Below are positions 45,976-56,354 of a stretch of DNA of 64,000 nucleotides, piece after piece. The position numbers and the translations under genes are program-made. The stretch spans positions 17,241,134-17,305,133 of the forward strand of contig CM033401.1 in assembly GCA_019426215.1 (NCBI GenBank), given 5' to 3'. The first letter of the stretch is position 1, and every line of letters begins with the position of its first letter. The notes beneath the pieces were generated by a model. The model was given only the letters and a program-made list of their open reading frames with translations, was not told the DNA's origin and did no database searches. The stretch is from Buddleja alternifolia (Eukaryota > Streptophyta > Magnoliopsida > Lamiales > Scrophulariaceae).

Positions 45976-46966
45976 CGAATTTTTCAAATCGGACTTGTAA
46001 CGAATGAGAAATTAAGTGCTAAAGTGAGGTGTTTGAACTTGTGTATCCCACATTGGATATATACCACCAATTAAATGAGTTTATAAGTCCTTATCTCAAG
46101 GTAAAAGGTTGGCCCTTTAGGTCATCCATTTTGGGCTTTTGTGTGAAATGGGGAGGAGCTATGCAATTGTGTTCAGGCCCAATTTCTTAGCTCCTCACTC
46201 GGGCGGTCCGGTGGACAGGACCGGATCTCGGACCACGGGCTCGGGCTCGGGCCGGGGCCGGGTTCGGGTCCGGGCTTGGGCCGGGTCGTGGATCATGGGC
46301 CTTGGGCCTTGGACTCGGGCCGGGTCGTGGGCTTTGGGCTTGTGGTTTGTGGTGTGTTGTGGGCTTGGGCTCCTATATTATTCTTTTTGGACAAAAGTTT
46401 AATTGAGCCTTTCCAGAAAATCCAACAAAGATAAATTTGATTTTATTAAATCAATTTGAATTAATAAAAATGCTAGCCACATTTTTTTTAATTCGAATTA
46501 AATTTAATTTAGTCTTCTAGAAGGACTATTGACTGCAGTCAATAGTCCAAGAGCCATTTTCCTCCATAACAGCTGATTTAATTTGCTGTTACAGAAAATG
46601 GTAAAGGCAGAATTAAATTTCTAATTTAATTCTATCAGATTTCTGCAGCTATAAAAGGGGCTCCTCCACATTCAGTTTTTTCACACCAACTCAAACACAT
46701 TCTCTCTAGTGTTCTTGAGTTCATATCATCTTCATATATATTTCTTGAGATTTCAGCAGTTTAGTAAAGTTCGTTGGTTTCTGAAATTAAAGTGGTTTAA
46801 TTTTCAGAAACGTTTTCGTTGTATCTTGGGATACGTTTTGTCAAGCCGGTACCACCTATAGCCGGGGCAATTTCGTGTTAAGGAAAGAGTTAACTCTCGC
46901 CTCGAAAAACACATCATTGTTCATTGCATTTTCAGATTCTTCGTTAAGATTTGTTCAACATTTTCC

Positions 46967-47722
46967 TCATTACCGGATGTTATAAGAGTTAACCATGTCC
47001 AATAATTTGACTGGAAGTTCTTGATCATGGATGAATAACAGCTTATAATTGGACAACTACTTATTTATGCAAGGACAACAATAAGAATTTCGTACGTCAT
47101 GAATGCTTAGTTAGAGAGAACTCAGTTGTGTCAAGATTACACAAAAGACAGGAGATATCTATACTTCCTGTCTCCTTAAATATGTCGGTTATGTTAAATG
47201 CAATGAACAATATGCAAATCTCCAGATAAGGTAGCTCACAATCTTATTTCAACGAAAAGCATTAAAAACGTCCTCATACATTATAATTTCTACCTTAAAA
47301 GCGTACTCTAAGTACATATCCACTTGAACTCTTCACTCTCAAAATTTGTCCTTGTCCTCTATTTGATGCAGATTATTTCATCTCCAATCATATACTACAT
47401 TGGCATCCTTCAACTTGCTTTCCCACACCATGAAAACGTTACCAGTTTCTGCGGTGTTCTATTTTAGACATAAGCCATGACTTGCTCTGTTAAAATACAT
47501 TATTAGATGTTTGTACCATTGACTTCTCTTTGACAAGTATCCCATAAGTTCTAACATTACATTAAGAAGCAAATTAGACATGTGCATGTGAACAAGGCTA
47601 GTCATCATATATGATCAACTTTTTTCTTTGTATTTCTTAGACTCCTTTTTCTTTGTTCACTGGCCTCATAGGTCTTCAGCTTTTGCTGCCTCATATTCTG
47701 AAAATCAGCAGAAGAAAAAAAA
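46967..47722. other. Intergenic stretch
   Basis: Single-copy-looking AT-rich DNA between copia 2 and a small MITE. No reading frame or repeat seen. Confidence 0.4.
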
Positions 47723-48167
47723 GGGAAAATTGCATTTTGCATCCCATTTCTTTCTCGATTTCCAATTTAGTCCAATTTGTTACGGAATTCTCACATGAGT
47801 CCTATAACTTTCATCAAAATGTCCCGCATATAGTCTCAACCAAAATTTTCATCCACAAGTTAGCGGTAAAACTCATATGGTCCGTTTGTCAACATTTTTA
47901 CTGGTTTTTTTGGGAGAATATGTGGGTGAATGACACCCACACATGAATTGTATTCAATCTTACGTGTCACACACACACCGTCCCCAAAAAACTAGTAAAA
48001 AATGTACTAACTGAGCGCATTAAATACTTGATGAAAGTTTGGTAAGAGACCAAACATGAGACATTTTAGAAATTCCGGGATGTAACTTAAAAATTCTATA
48101 ACAAATGGGATTAAATTGAAAATCGGGTAAAGACATGGAAAAAACAGTATAGTTTTCAAATTAGCGA
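47723..48167. mobile_element. Candidate MITE with long inverted ends
   Basis: The left CCCATTTCTTTCTCGATTTC and following CAATTTAGTCC are imperfect complements of the right GGGATTAAATTGAAAATCGG and following GTAAAGACATGG. The inverted homology extends inward (CTCACATGAGTCC.. / ..AAACATGAGACA). No clean target duplication was found, so the borders are approximate. It lies immediately downstream of F-box gene 2. Confidence 0.55.
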
Positions 48168-48183
48168 AAGCTAAAATAACTAG

Positions 48184-49380
48184 CTAGAGTAATTCTACCT
48201 CAAATAGGATTTTTCCTTTATCTCTTGCTTGTTTCCTTGCCTTAGAACATCCTCCATCACCCCCACCAACATTGAGTCGAACAAGGCTTGGCACACAGAA
48301 ATGAGAGGAAAAAGTGGTTGGAGGACAATGAACCCTAATCTTCTTGCAAATATTGATCTCAACATCGAACCAGAAAAACTCCTTTTTATCATGTTGGAGA
48401 AGAACCCACCTCTTGCACTTGGAATAACTGATAGGCCTCAGAGTCTCCACGGCACCAATATTATCCAATCTTGAAACTGAAAACAACTTGATCCATGAGT
48501 TTCTAACTCCATAATCCTTCATCAACCAAACATCCAAACGCTCTATCTGGTAATAGCAACTCAGAATCAAGCATCCATCCAACACACCCAAATGAGTTGC
48601 AGACGGCTTCTTAGGTCCAGGGAGTGCAACGGGCAGTAGCAACACGCGATAATCTTCACTCCCAAGATCAAGCCCAATAATCAAATTATCCATGGATTTG
48701 AAGGGCTTTGTAGTGGATATCCAGTGCAATGCACCATTCAGAAGAATTCCACCGCCTAACCGCGAAATCCTATAGGGTAAATCCTTTATCTTCCTCCAAG
48801 AATCAAATTTGAGACTGTACACTAAAGTCTCCGACTTAAGAATTCTGTTTCTGGGATCAAAAACTTGTGCAATTTTCACAACATTATAGTCATCAGCAAC
48901 ACAATCATACCCAAGCCCTCTAACGGAAAGGTATAAACCAGTCGATTTCTTAATCGTGATTTTGGGTGGGGGCAACTTGCGGAACTCTCGTGTTAATAGG
49001 TTCCACAAGAAATTATGTCCATTAGAGTGAGAAATGAGCATAATACCATTACAAGAACCCACCTCTAATTTCATCAGTCCGAAACCCTCAAAGGGGTTGT
49101 GGATTAGAGGCATATTTCTGATAATTTCTTTACTGACATCAGAATTATTAAGGGACTCTAAAGGTAAAGCATAGAGACGAGAATCAAGCTCACCTCTGAG
49201 AATGAGTTGACCGACGCCATTGGATGAGGCGTGAATTTGACGGTGGAGATGTAAGTTGATGAATGTTGGATCGTCAACTGTATTGCGCCACGCCTTACAG
49301 ACGCACCTCAACTGAAGGAGTAGCTCGGCGGGCAGTAGCGATAGTATTTGGCGAAACACGTCGGAGGGAATGTCCCTCAT
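48184..49380 (-). CDS. F-box protein with F-box-associated (FBA) domain, gene 2
   Basis: An intact 398-residue frame. Residues about 1-45 are the F-box (DIPSDVFRQILSLLPAELLLQ, then RCVCKAWRNTVDDPTFINLH). Residues about 100-340 are the FBA domain: SCNGIMLISHSNGHNFLWN, LTREFRKLPPP, GLGYDCVADDYNVVKI, VYSLKFDSWRKI, LNGALHWIS, LIIGLDLGSEDYRVLLLP and LDGCLILSC. The role is presumably the substrate-binding subunit of an SCF ubiquitin ligase, target unknown. It is a clear paralogue of 9921..11069, on the same strand. Both share PI(T/S)YSK and a W/F-rich end FFWFDVE / FFWLDTD. The stop follows GAGGTAGAATTACTC, where a GAG|GTAGAA donor could end the coding exon differently. Confidence 0.92.
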   Translation of the reverse strand: MRDIPSDVFRQILSLLPAELLLQLRCVCKAWRNTVDDPTFINLHLHRQIHASSNGVGQLILRGELDSRLYALPLESLNNSDVSKEIIRNMPLIHNPFEGFGLMKLEVGSCNGIMLISHSNGHNFLWNLLTREFRKLPPPKITIKKSTGLYLSVRGLGYDCVADDYNVVKIAQVFDPRNRILKSETLVYSLKFDSWRKIKDLPYRISRLGGGILLNGALHWISTTKPFKSMDNLIIGLDLGSEDYRVLLLPVALPGPKKPSATHLGVLDGCLILSCYYQIERLDVWLMKDYGVRNSWIKLFSVSRLDNIGAVETLRPISYSKCKRWVLLQHDKKEFFWFDVEINICKKIRVHCPPTTFSSHFCVPSLVRLNVGGGDGGCSKARKQARDKGKILFEVELL

Positions 49381-50591
49381 TTTCCGTGAGAGACGAACTA
49401 TTAATGTAATTGGGAGGAAATGGTAATTGACATTTGACTGTGAAAAGCTAGGGGTTTTGATTTTGAAGGTGGTGGTGGATTGGAAAAGGGGGAGGAGGAC
49501 GAGGATGTTTCAGGGGTTTGACATTGACTGATCTGAAACAAAAGTTGATGCTGCAATTGGTCAGCTATGATGCGATCTTGGGTCTGAGCTAAAAGTTTTC
49601 CTATTTTTATAATTTTTAGGAAGCTCATGTGTTTGAAGTAGACAACATTTTAATTCATATTTATGGTTAATAAAGATAAATATATAATTGTTGTGTCAAA
49701 TTAGAGAATTATAGTGTGCGCGGATACGCACAATTATTGAAATTGTCTCGTATATAATTAGATAGACATTTCTTTTTTTTTCTTACCAAAAAAAAACATG
49801 ATCTTATTAAAATAGAGATAATTACCTACATACCTCATTATGATATAGTCCATTACCAAAAATTTCTAATCGAAATTATAAGATCCCTATCGTGTTAAAA
49901 CGTTCTTACAATTTCATCTCTTACGTATTTACAAATTCTTACAATTCCACTCACTGTGGATTCTCGTTGTAATTTGTCAAAAAATGAGAAGATTATAGTG
50001 ATTGAAGGTGTGCATGTAATTCACCCAATAAAATATATACATTTTCTTTTATTTGATTGTATAAGGGAATTTGACAAATACAGTCCCCTTTTGCATGAGT
50101 GTTGCAAAAAGAGTTCCCCTTTTGTCTGACTTTTCTTTTCCATTTTTTCTTTAATTTTGGACGGCTAAATAGGAGGAATTTGTCCATAATACCCCCTAGT
50201 AAAACAACTCATAGTTGGGCTTTTATTTTTTCTTTTTCTTTTCAGTTAATGTAAATGATCAATTACATTTTAACCCTTTTGCCCCAATACTAAAAACGCA
50301 TCTACAATTCTTCAAAGGAATAAACAACTCTTCAGAAATAAAAACAACTCTTCTTGGTGCCTTAGGTAAAAAAATCAAAATTCAACGGGAAGTTTTTGAG
50401 GAGGTAGGAAGAGAGCTGTAAGAATTTCCTGAGGAAATCCACTGTAAGTATTTCTTGGTGCCTTAGATAAACAGGTTCGTCTTCTTCCTTTCCTCCAAAT
50501 TTCAATTTGTAAGCAATATTTGCATTTTAGAGTTTATGTGAAATCAATTTAATTTTGTAACTTTAATCTTGTTTAGTCCCATATTCGAGCA
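49381..50591. other. Divergent upstream region between F-box gene 2 and the Ulp1-like pseudogene
   Basis: It contains a 75-codon minus-strand frame (49401..49628), probably F-box 5' leader or noise. The rest is AT-rich. 50250..50590 may be the untranslated leader of the Ulp1-like gene, with the phrase TCTTGGTGCCTTAG.TAAA occurring twice (about 50353 and 50455). Confidence 0.35.
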
Positions 50592-53193
50592 ATGGCTGAT
50601 TCGTCTTCTCCCACAAAACGCCACCGTCTAGATGCAATTGTTTCAGCAATGGCTGACCCTCCAACTTTGTCCACACCCACGGTAAGTAAACTAATATATC
50701 TTGTTCCAAATTTATAGATGTATTTGTTTCAGTTTTAGTGTGATCTAATTATTTAATGTGTTAAGGTTTTTTGGGTTGTGGGCTGTGTTAAGGCTTTTGG
50801 GGTAAAACATGACATGATCAGTTCTTGGTTTAAGACATGATCCCTTTTTAGTGTAAGACATGATCAGTTGTGGGCTTGTTGATAGATATGCAACTGTGTC
50901 TTAAGTATATGCCTTGTACGCTGCTTAACCGGATATTTATGATACCGGTATCACATTGTGATTTTTCAATCCAAAATTGTTATAATATGCTGAAATCTCA
51001 GTTTCTAATATATAAAACATGGAATTATATTGATTTCAGTGGTTTTTAAGTATTCTATTTTACCTAAGCATATGTGAAATGATGATAGATCTATATGCAA
51101 TTGTACTTAGACTGCTTAACCGGTTATTTATCATACCAGTTTCATATTGTGGTTTTTCAATTTAAAATTGTTCTAATTGCCTCAAACTGTATAATTTTAT
51201 ATTCTACTACTTATAAGTAATCTAATTTAATTTTGTTTTCAGGTTAATGATGCAAACGACATACCTCGGCCCACTTTTACACTGACCCCGAAAGACTTTA
51301 ACAAGAAGTGTAGAATATCATGTCACTACAAATTGGCCATATATATCAAATTTATTGAAGATTGTTTGAGTGACCATCCAGATGGTATCATGTGGTTTAA
51401 GAATTCTCAATTTGGTCCATTATTCGACATGGATTCGTTACTGAAAATGGTTTTAACTCCTCTCTGGATGCTTCTAACCCGAATAGTGGAGTCTCCGACA
51501 AATCCGAAATCTGGTTTGTTCTAAATGACATACCTATTCGTTACTCTTTGATGGAGCATGCGGTTATGAGTGGGTTGAATTGCTCCCCCTATCTGACTGG
51601 AAAAAAAAGTGTGGACAATGTTGATAGTTTTAGTCGTAAATACCTTAGCCCTAAAGCCTCAGTAAAAGTTCTTAAGGAACAGCTTATGCGGTGTGTGATC
51701 CGTACTCAACTAGTGTGTAAGAAAAAGAAGCGTCAGATTAGTTTAAGTGACCAAGCTATTGAGATCCTTCCATCAGACAAATTGTAGCTTGCTCTATTAT
51801 ACTTGTTGGTTTCTGTTTTGTTTATCCCTGCAAGTGATGATTCGCCAATAGACGAGAGTCTTCTTGCAATTGTTGATGACCTTGAGTTTGCGAAAACCTA
51901 TCCATGGGGTAGGTTTTCTTATTCTGTTATGATAGAGCACTTGAAAACTTTAGACCTGAATAAGAAATTGGCTTCGGCAAATCCTCTGTGCAACTTTCAT
52001 TGTTTCATTCTCCCACTTATGGTAAATTTAGTTTTTGTCTTTCATTGTTAATTGTTGACTCCCACTTATCTGTAAATATTTGATAATATTTTTTTTGTTC
52101 ATATGCTAAATTTTTCCTTTTGAGTGTATTCCCGCACTGTCACCAATTATTGGGCGTTTGAGGGAGAATACCGCCTGACAGTTGCCGAGAATGTGCAAGC
52201 GGACTACCAAACTTGTTCCGAAGAAACAATACCCCCCCGTTGTCTCAGGTTCTTATGATAGTTGGGAACAGCAAGGTTAGGATTTTTTCTTAACAACAGG
52301 CTCAATAACCCCTGACTCCATGTACATTCAAAATTCAAATAATTCATACTTTTTTTCCATTTTCACAAAGCACATTGACTATCCATAGTCAATAATCTGC
52401 TATGTAAAATTAACTAAGAAGTAAAAGATTTTATTACAATGTTATTTATATTAATTTCAATTGTTTTCGTAGTATTAAATGATTTTATTAATTTTGTTAT
52501 TTTGTTTGCTAGGATATTAAAAGCATACTTCAGCCCACGCCGGAGGAACAAGCAACAGACCACATTCAAAGTTTTGCTCCTTATGATGTAACCAACAACA
52601 TCACTGACACCACCACCAAATTGTGAACTGAAAAACTGAAGAAAGGAGGTAGAATCATATTTGATGATATTTTCCGTATAGATGTGAATCTCGACGTGCT
52701 GTTATTCCAGTGACTAAACTTTCAGCCAACATTCAATGTGGTACATCTAGACCTCCATAGTCCTCTGAACCAATTGTTTTATCAAATCCCATTACCACCA
52801 ATGATCCAGTTGTTAAAATGTTTGGTGAGTTGATGGCAAAGGTTGATATGTTATTGGAAAACAATGTTGCCCTGAAATCTGAGTTGTCAGCTGTAAAATC
52901 TGAGTTGTTTGCTATAAAATTTGAGTTGACAACTGCGAAATCCCAGTTAACTTGTAAGTTAGGTTTTGTGAAATCAGAGTTATCTTCTGTCACATTTGAG
53001 TTATCTGCACTCAGTTTTGAGTTATCATTATTGAGTGGAAGGGCAAAAAATGGGCAAAAAGTGGTGGTGAGGATGAAGCAGTTGGTGGTGAGGATGAAGC
53101 TGTTGGTGGTGAGGATAAAGCTGTTGGTAGTGAGGATCAAGCTGTTGGTGGTGATGATGAAGTTGTTGAAAAGGATGATTTAGCTATTCTTTC

Positions 53194-54741
53194 TATTAGA
53201 AATGTCATGTTAGATGTTTTGATGATAACAATTAGGATTTTATGTTAGACCCCAAAATATGTAAGTTTGATTTTACTTAGAAATCTTGTATAAGCTTTGA
53301 AACATTATAATTGTTATAGGCTTTGTAGGCTTTAATTTATTTTTGTTCTAGATTGTTAGGCTAAGTATTCTTAGATTGAGCGTCTGATGATTTCTGAGTG
53401 AGTTTATTAGTAGTTTATTTTGGAGACTCAAGCGCCTGAAGTCTGAATGAAGATAAAGAGTCCAGGCATCTAAATGACCAGCTATATCAAGCGTCACTTA
53501 TAGGACAGAAGTAATTCAAAGATGAATGAGCGTCTATCAATGACTGATTTCACTTAAATTTATTTTTAAGTCCAGAAGGAGTTTAATGCAAATATTCTCA
53601 GTGCATTAAGTGCCAACGGGCATTTAATTCAAATGCATTAAATGCTGATAAGAGCATTAAATGTGATAAGCTCTTTCGGACGTACGGAGAAGCCACCCTA
53701 TTGGACTGTCAACTATTCACAGATTGCAGCACCAACTTTTGTGTAGCAGATTTTCAGGAAAAAGGACAAAAGTTGTTCACTCGCGGAAGTGAGAGACACG
53801 CGCCTGTGCATATGTCAAACAGACACTTTTTCCAAGATTTCCTAAAAATAGGACTTCAACAACAAGCCAAAAGAGTATGATTAATTCCAAGCCAAATTGC
53901 TGTTGCATTGAAGTCTCGTTCCTTAAACTCTCAAAAAAGCCAGAATATTCAAGCAAACATTCTCTTTGCTTTTCTTCAATTACTGAGACAGTCAACCAAA
54001 TATCTCAAACATTCTTTTCGGAGAAACCTACATTACTATTGAGATATTCCGAGTTGTTTGAACTTTATCAAAATCAAACAAACCATTTAGAAAAACCTCA
54101 TCCAAGCCTCGCGATCTGTGTGAAGTCGAAGTTGGATACTTGCATTATTTCTGAGTGAAAGAAGCAAGAGGATAGAAGTGTCTTGGAGCAGAAATCTATG
54201 TGATCAAAGAGCTCAAGTCATCGACATCCATCTCTCCCTAATTTGTAGAAGTTTCTGTGTGATTTTTTGAGAATCATCTTAGTGGATTGCCTCCAAGTGT
54301 TCAAGGAGAAGAAGGACATAGTTGGGATTACACCACCCAACGAACCTTACAAATTTTGTGTTATTTACTTTACTGTCAATTTACTTATTATCATATCATT
54401 GCACTAATTGACCAAGTAAAACACAATCAAAATCTGAGCAACTAAGATACAATATGTGACGCTTAAAGCTTTGAAACAAGAAGACTATAAAATCAATTAC
54501 GATGTGTTAACACTTATCAAAGAAGTGAACGCTTAAACCTATTTGGTTATAGTATTCAAATCTTGAAATCTAAGTTAACTTTCTGAAAAACAGTCTTCAA
54601 CAGACGCTCAAGTCAAACGCCTATTTTTCAAGCGTCCAACGAATTTTAATACGAATCTTTTTGAAGTAAAAAAAGACTTCAGGGTCTATTCAACCCCCCC
54701 CCCCCTTTCTAGACCCTTTCGTATGCCAATTGGGACCAACA
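53194..54741 (+). mobile_element. Solo LTR of family A inside the Ulp1-like gene
   Basis: It is homologous end to end to 3144..4580, starting TATTAGAAATGTC and ending GGGACCAACA. The flanks CTTTC (53189..53193) and CTTCC (54742..54746) are a 5-bp duplication with one mismatch. There is no internal element sequence, so recombination between LTRs has removed it. Leaving out the LTR and one flank copy, the host reading frame continues in phase. Confidence 0.9.
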
Positions 54742-55020
54742 CTTCCTTATGAAGATTCTGTTGCAAGTGGTGATTTGAAGGTAGATGTAGGTGGTGATTC
54801 AAAGGTAGAGGATGCAGTTGTGGAACAAAATTTGAAGAGGATGCCTATGTTATCCAAGTATCAAAGATTTCCATTTACCAATCCTGATGGAAAGAAGAAG
54901 AAGAAGAAAGTGCGTAAGACTTAATAGGACATAATGTCTTTTTTGTTTGATGAAAATCCTGATGTCTCCATGTGATGTATATGTGTAAACAATGTTGAAG
55001 TTGTTTGCTTTGTACCCCAG

Positions 55021-55797
55021 GGGAAGGCGCTGCGAATAAATGTTGCACAATCTGTATACAATCCCATGGCTACGGAATAGTTTTCACTGTTTACTCGGGC
55101 AGAAGACAAAGACATTGCCGCTGCCCTTGCAAAATGCAAAACTACAAAACTATTGGTGAGTCACTATCTGTCTGGTATTTGCATAACTGGTGAAAAGTTT
55201 CAGTGTTTGCGGCCAAAAGGTTGGATTAATGATGAGCCTGTTGATTTGTATTTTAATTTGTTGAAAGAAAGAGAGATTAGAGAGCCAACCAAATATTTAA
55301 GATGCCATTATTTTAGCTCTTTCTTTTACGGGAGTTTGGTCCGTGATGGTGAGTATGATTTTAAATCGATGAAGGAATGGACAGGTGTGACCTCTATTGG
55401 ATATCACCTTGTTGAGTGTGACAAACTGTTTGTGCCTATTTATCGAAAAGAAGATCAACATTGGTGTTTAGCTATTATCAACAAAAAAGACCAAAAGTTG
55501 TAGTATCTTGATTTATATGGTGGATATGATCACAAAGTTTTGGATTATCTAGCTCGGTATTATATCGATGAGGCGAAGCAAAATAGCGGAAAATCAATTG
55601 ATTTGAGTCGCTGGCATTACGAACGCACCACAGACCATCCCCAACAGCATACCGTGTTCGACTGTGGAATGTTCATGATGAAGTACGCTGACTTTTCTAG
55701 TAGTCGTGCCGATATTGGACTTTGTTTTGGGCAGCACAACATGCTGTATTTCAAGAGACGAGTAGCTAGAGATATTTTGAGGTTAAGAGTTGATTGA
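55021..55797 (+). pseudogene. Catalytic domain of the Ulp1-like protease
   Basis: A final exon after acceptor CCCCAG at 55015..55020. Motifs in order: LRPKGWINDEPVDLYFNLLK (substrate-entry region of C48), EDQHWCLAII (catalytic His), LDLYGG (catalytic Asp), then PQQHTVFDCGMF with the oxyanion Gln region and the catalytic Cys in DCGMF. All four catalytic positions are recognisable. TAG at 55078-55080 and TAG at 55501-55503, between the His and Asp motifs, make it non-functional as annotated. It ends at a natural TGA after RDILRLRVD. Confidence 0.85.
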
Positions 55798-55899
55798 TGA
55801 ACACTATTAAATAGTTAACTTGTAAATAGTTAATTATTGTAGTATTGTATTTAACCCAATTAGAAGTCAATTGTTTTTTAGTATTCTATTTCACCAAAT

Positions 55900-56353
55900 T
55901 AAAAGTCAATTGTTTATGGATCAAAGTTGAAATTGTGTTTTGAGTATGCCTATTATACCTCAAAATTGTGTTTTGAGCGTTTGAGTGAAGCGTCTAACTT
56001 CAAAGATTAAATTCACTGTACTTGTAACTGATTTTCTCCTGAATTAGTACAGCGTCTTTTTTGAGTATGCCTATTATACCGCTTAACTGGATATTTATCA
56101 TACCGGTATAAGCTTTGGTTTCTCAAACACTAAAAATGGTTCTAATTGCCTCAAACTGTAATATAATATATAAAACATGTTATATATGTTAGTTTCAATG
56201 GTTTTTTAGTATTCTATTTCACCCAATTAAATGTCAATTGTTTATGAATTGACATGAAATTGTGTTTGAGTATGCCTATTATACCGCTTAACCGGATATT
56301 TATCATACCGGTATAAGTTTTGGTTTCTCAAACACTAAAAATGGTTCTAATTG
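55900..56353 (+). repeat. Tandem copies of a roughly 200-bp repeat
   Basis: Units contain ACCGCTTAACCGGATATTTA, TCATACCGGTATA, a TTCTCAAACACTAAAAATGG phrase, ATTGCCTCAAACTGTAATAT and TTAGTATTCTATTTCACCC. At least two units lie here and others at 59318..59560. Diverged copies are in intron 1 of the Ulp1-like gene (about 50920..51070, 51105..51200) and on the other strand at about 61130..61310. Confidence 0.75.
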
Positions 56354-56354
56354 T

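Larger units (their letters stand above)
34143..46961 (+). mobile_element. Ty1/copia retrotransposon, copia 2, with a nested element in its 3' LTR
   Basis: 5' LTR 34143..35101, internal 35102..40016, 3' LTR 40017..46961 split by a 5.8 kb nested element. An exact 5-bp duplication TTTTC flanks it (34138..34142; 46962..46966). Gag, protease, integrase, reverse transcriptase and RNase H all lie in one reading frame from 35154 to 39443, interrupted by six nonsense codons and no frameshift. It is unrelated in family to copia 1 (different LTR, gag and primer region). Confidence 0.95.
40017..46961 (+). repeat. 3' LTR of copia 2, split by the nested element
   Basis: LTR sequence occupies 40017..40159 and 45976..46961. 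Removing 40160..45975 plus one CGAAT copy restores collinearity with the 5' LTR. The right part has an expanded GGGC/CGGG-rich tract (46215..46350) and about 110 bp near 46378..46490 that the 5' LTR lacks. Confidence 0.9.
50592..55797 (+). pseudogene. Ulp1-like (C48) protease gene with DUF1985-like N-terminal part, decayed
   Basis: Exon 1 is 50592..50681 (MADSSSPTKRHRLD...), with donor CACG|GTAAGT and acceptor TTTTCAG before 51243, where the frame continues in phase. The next exon has CHYKLAIYIKFIEDCL, FGPLFDMDSLLK, then after a frameshift near 51450 IWFVLNDIPIRYSLMEHAVMSGLNC, a DUF1985-type pattern. Further exons: about 52133..52276, a Glu/Asp/Ala/Val/Gly repeat region (53060..53185), a basic KKKKKKVRK tail at 54890, and the protease domain. 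Candidate nonsense codons: TAG 51785, TGA 52176, TGA 52624, TAG 55078, TAG 55501. A solo LTR splits the Asp/Glu repeat exon. Ulp1 proteases remove SUMO; in plants such DUF1985-Ulp1 genes are often carried by Mutator-like elements. Confidence 0.8.

Noticed and set aside
52733..53140. Minus-strand 135-codon Thr/Asn-rich frame
   Set aside because: It is a shadow of the Glu/Leu/Ser and Gly/Glu/Asp repeat exon of the Ulp1-like pseudogene.
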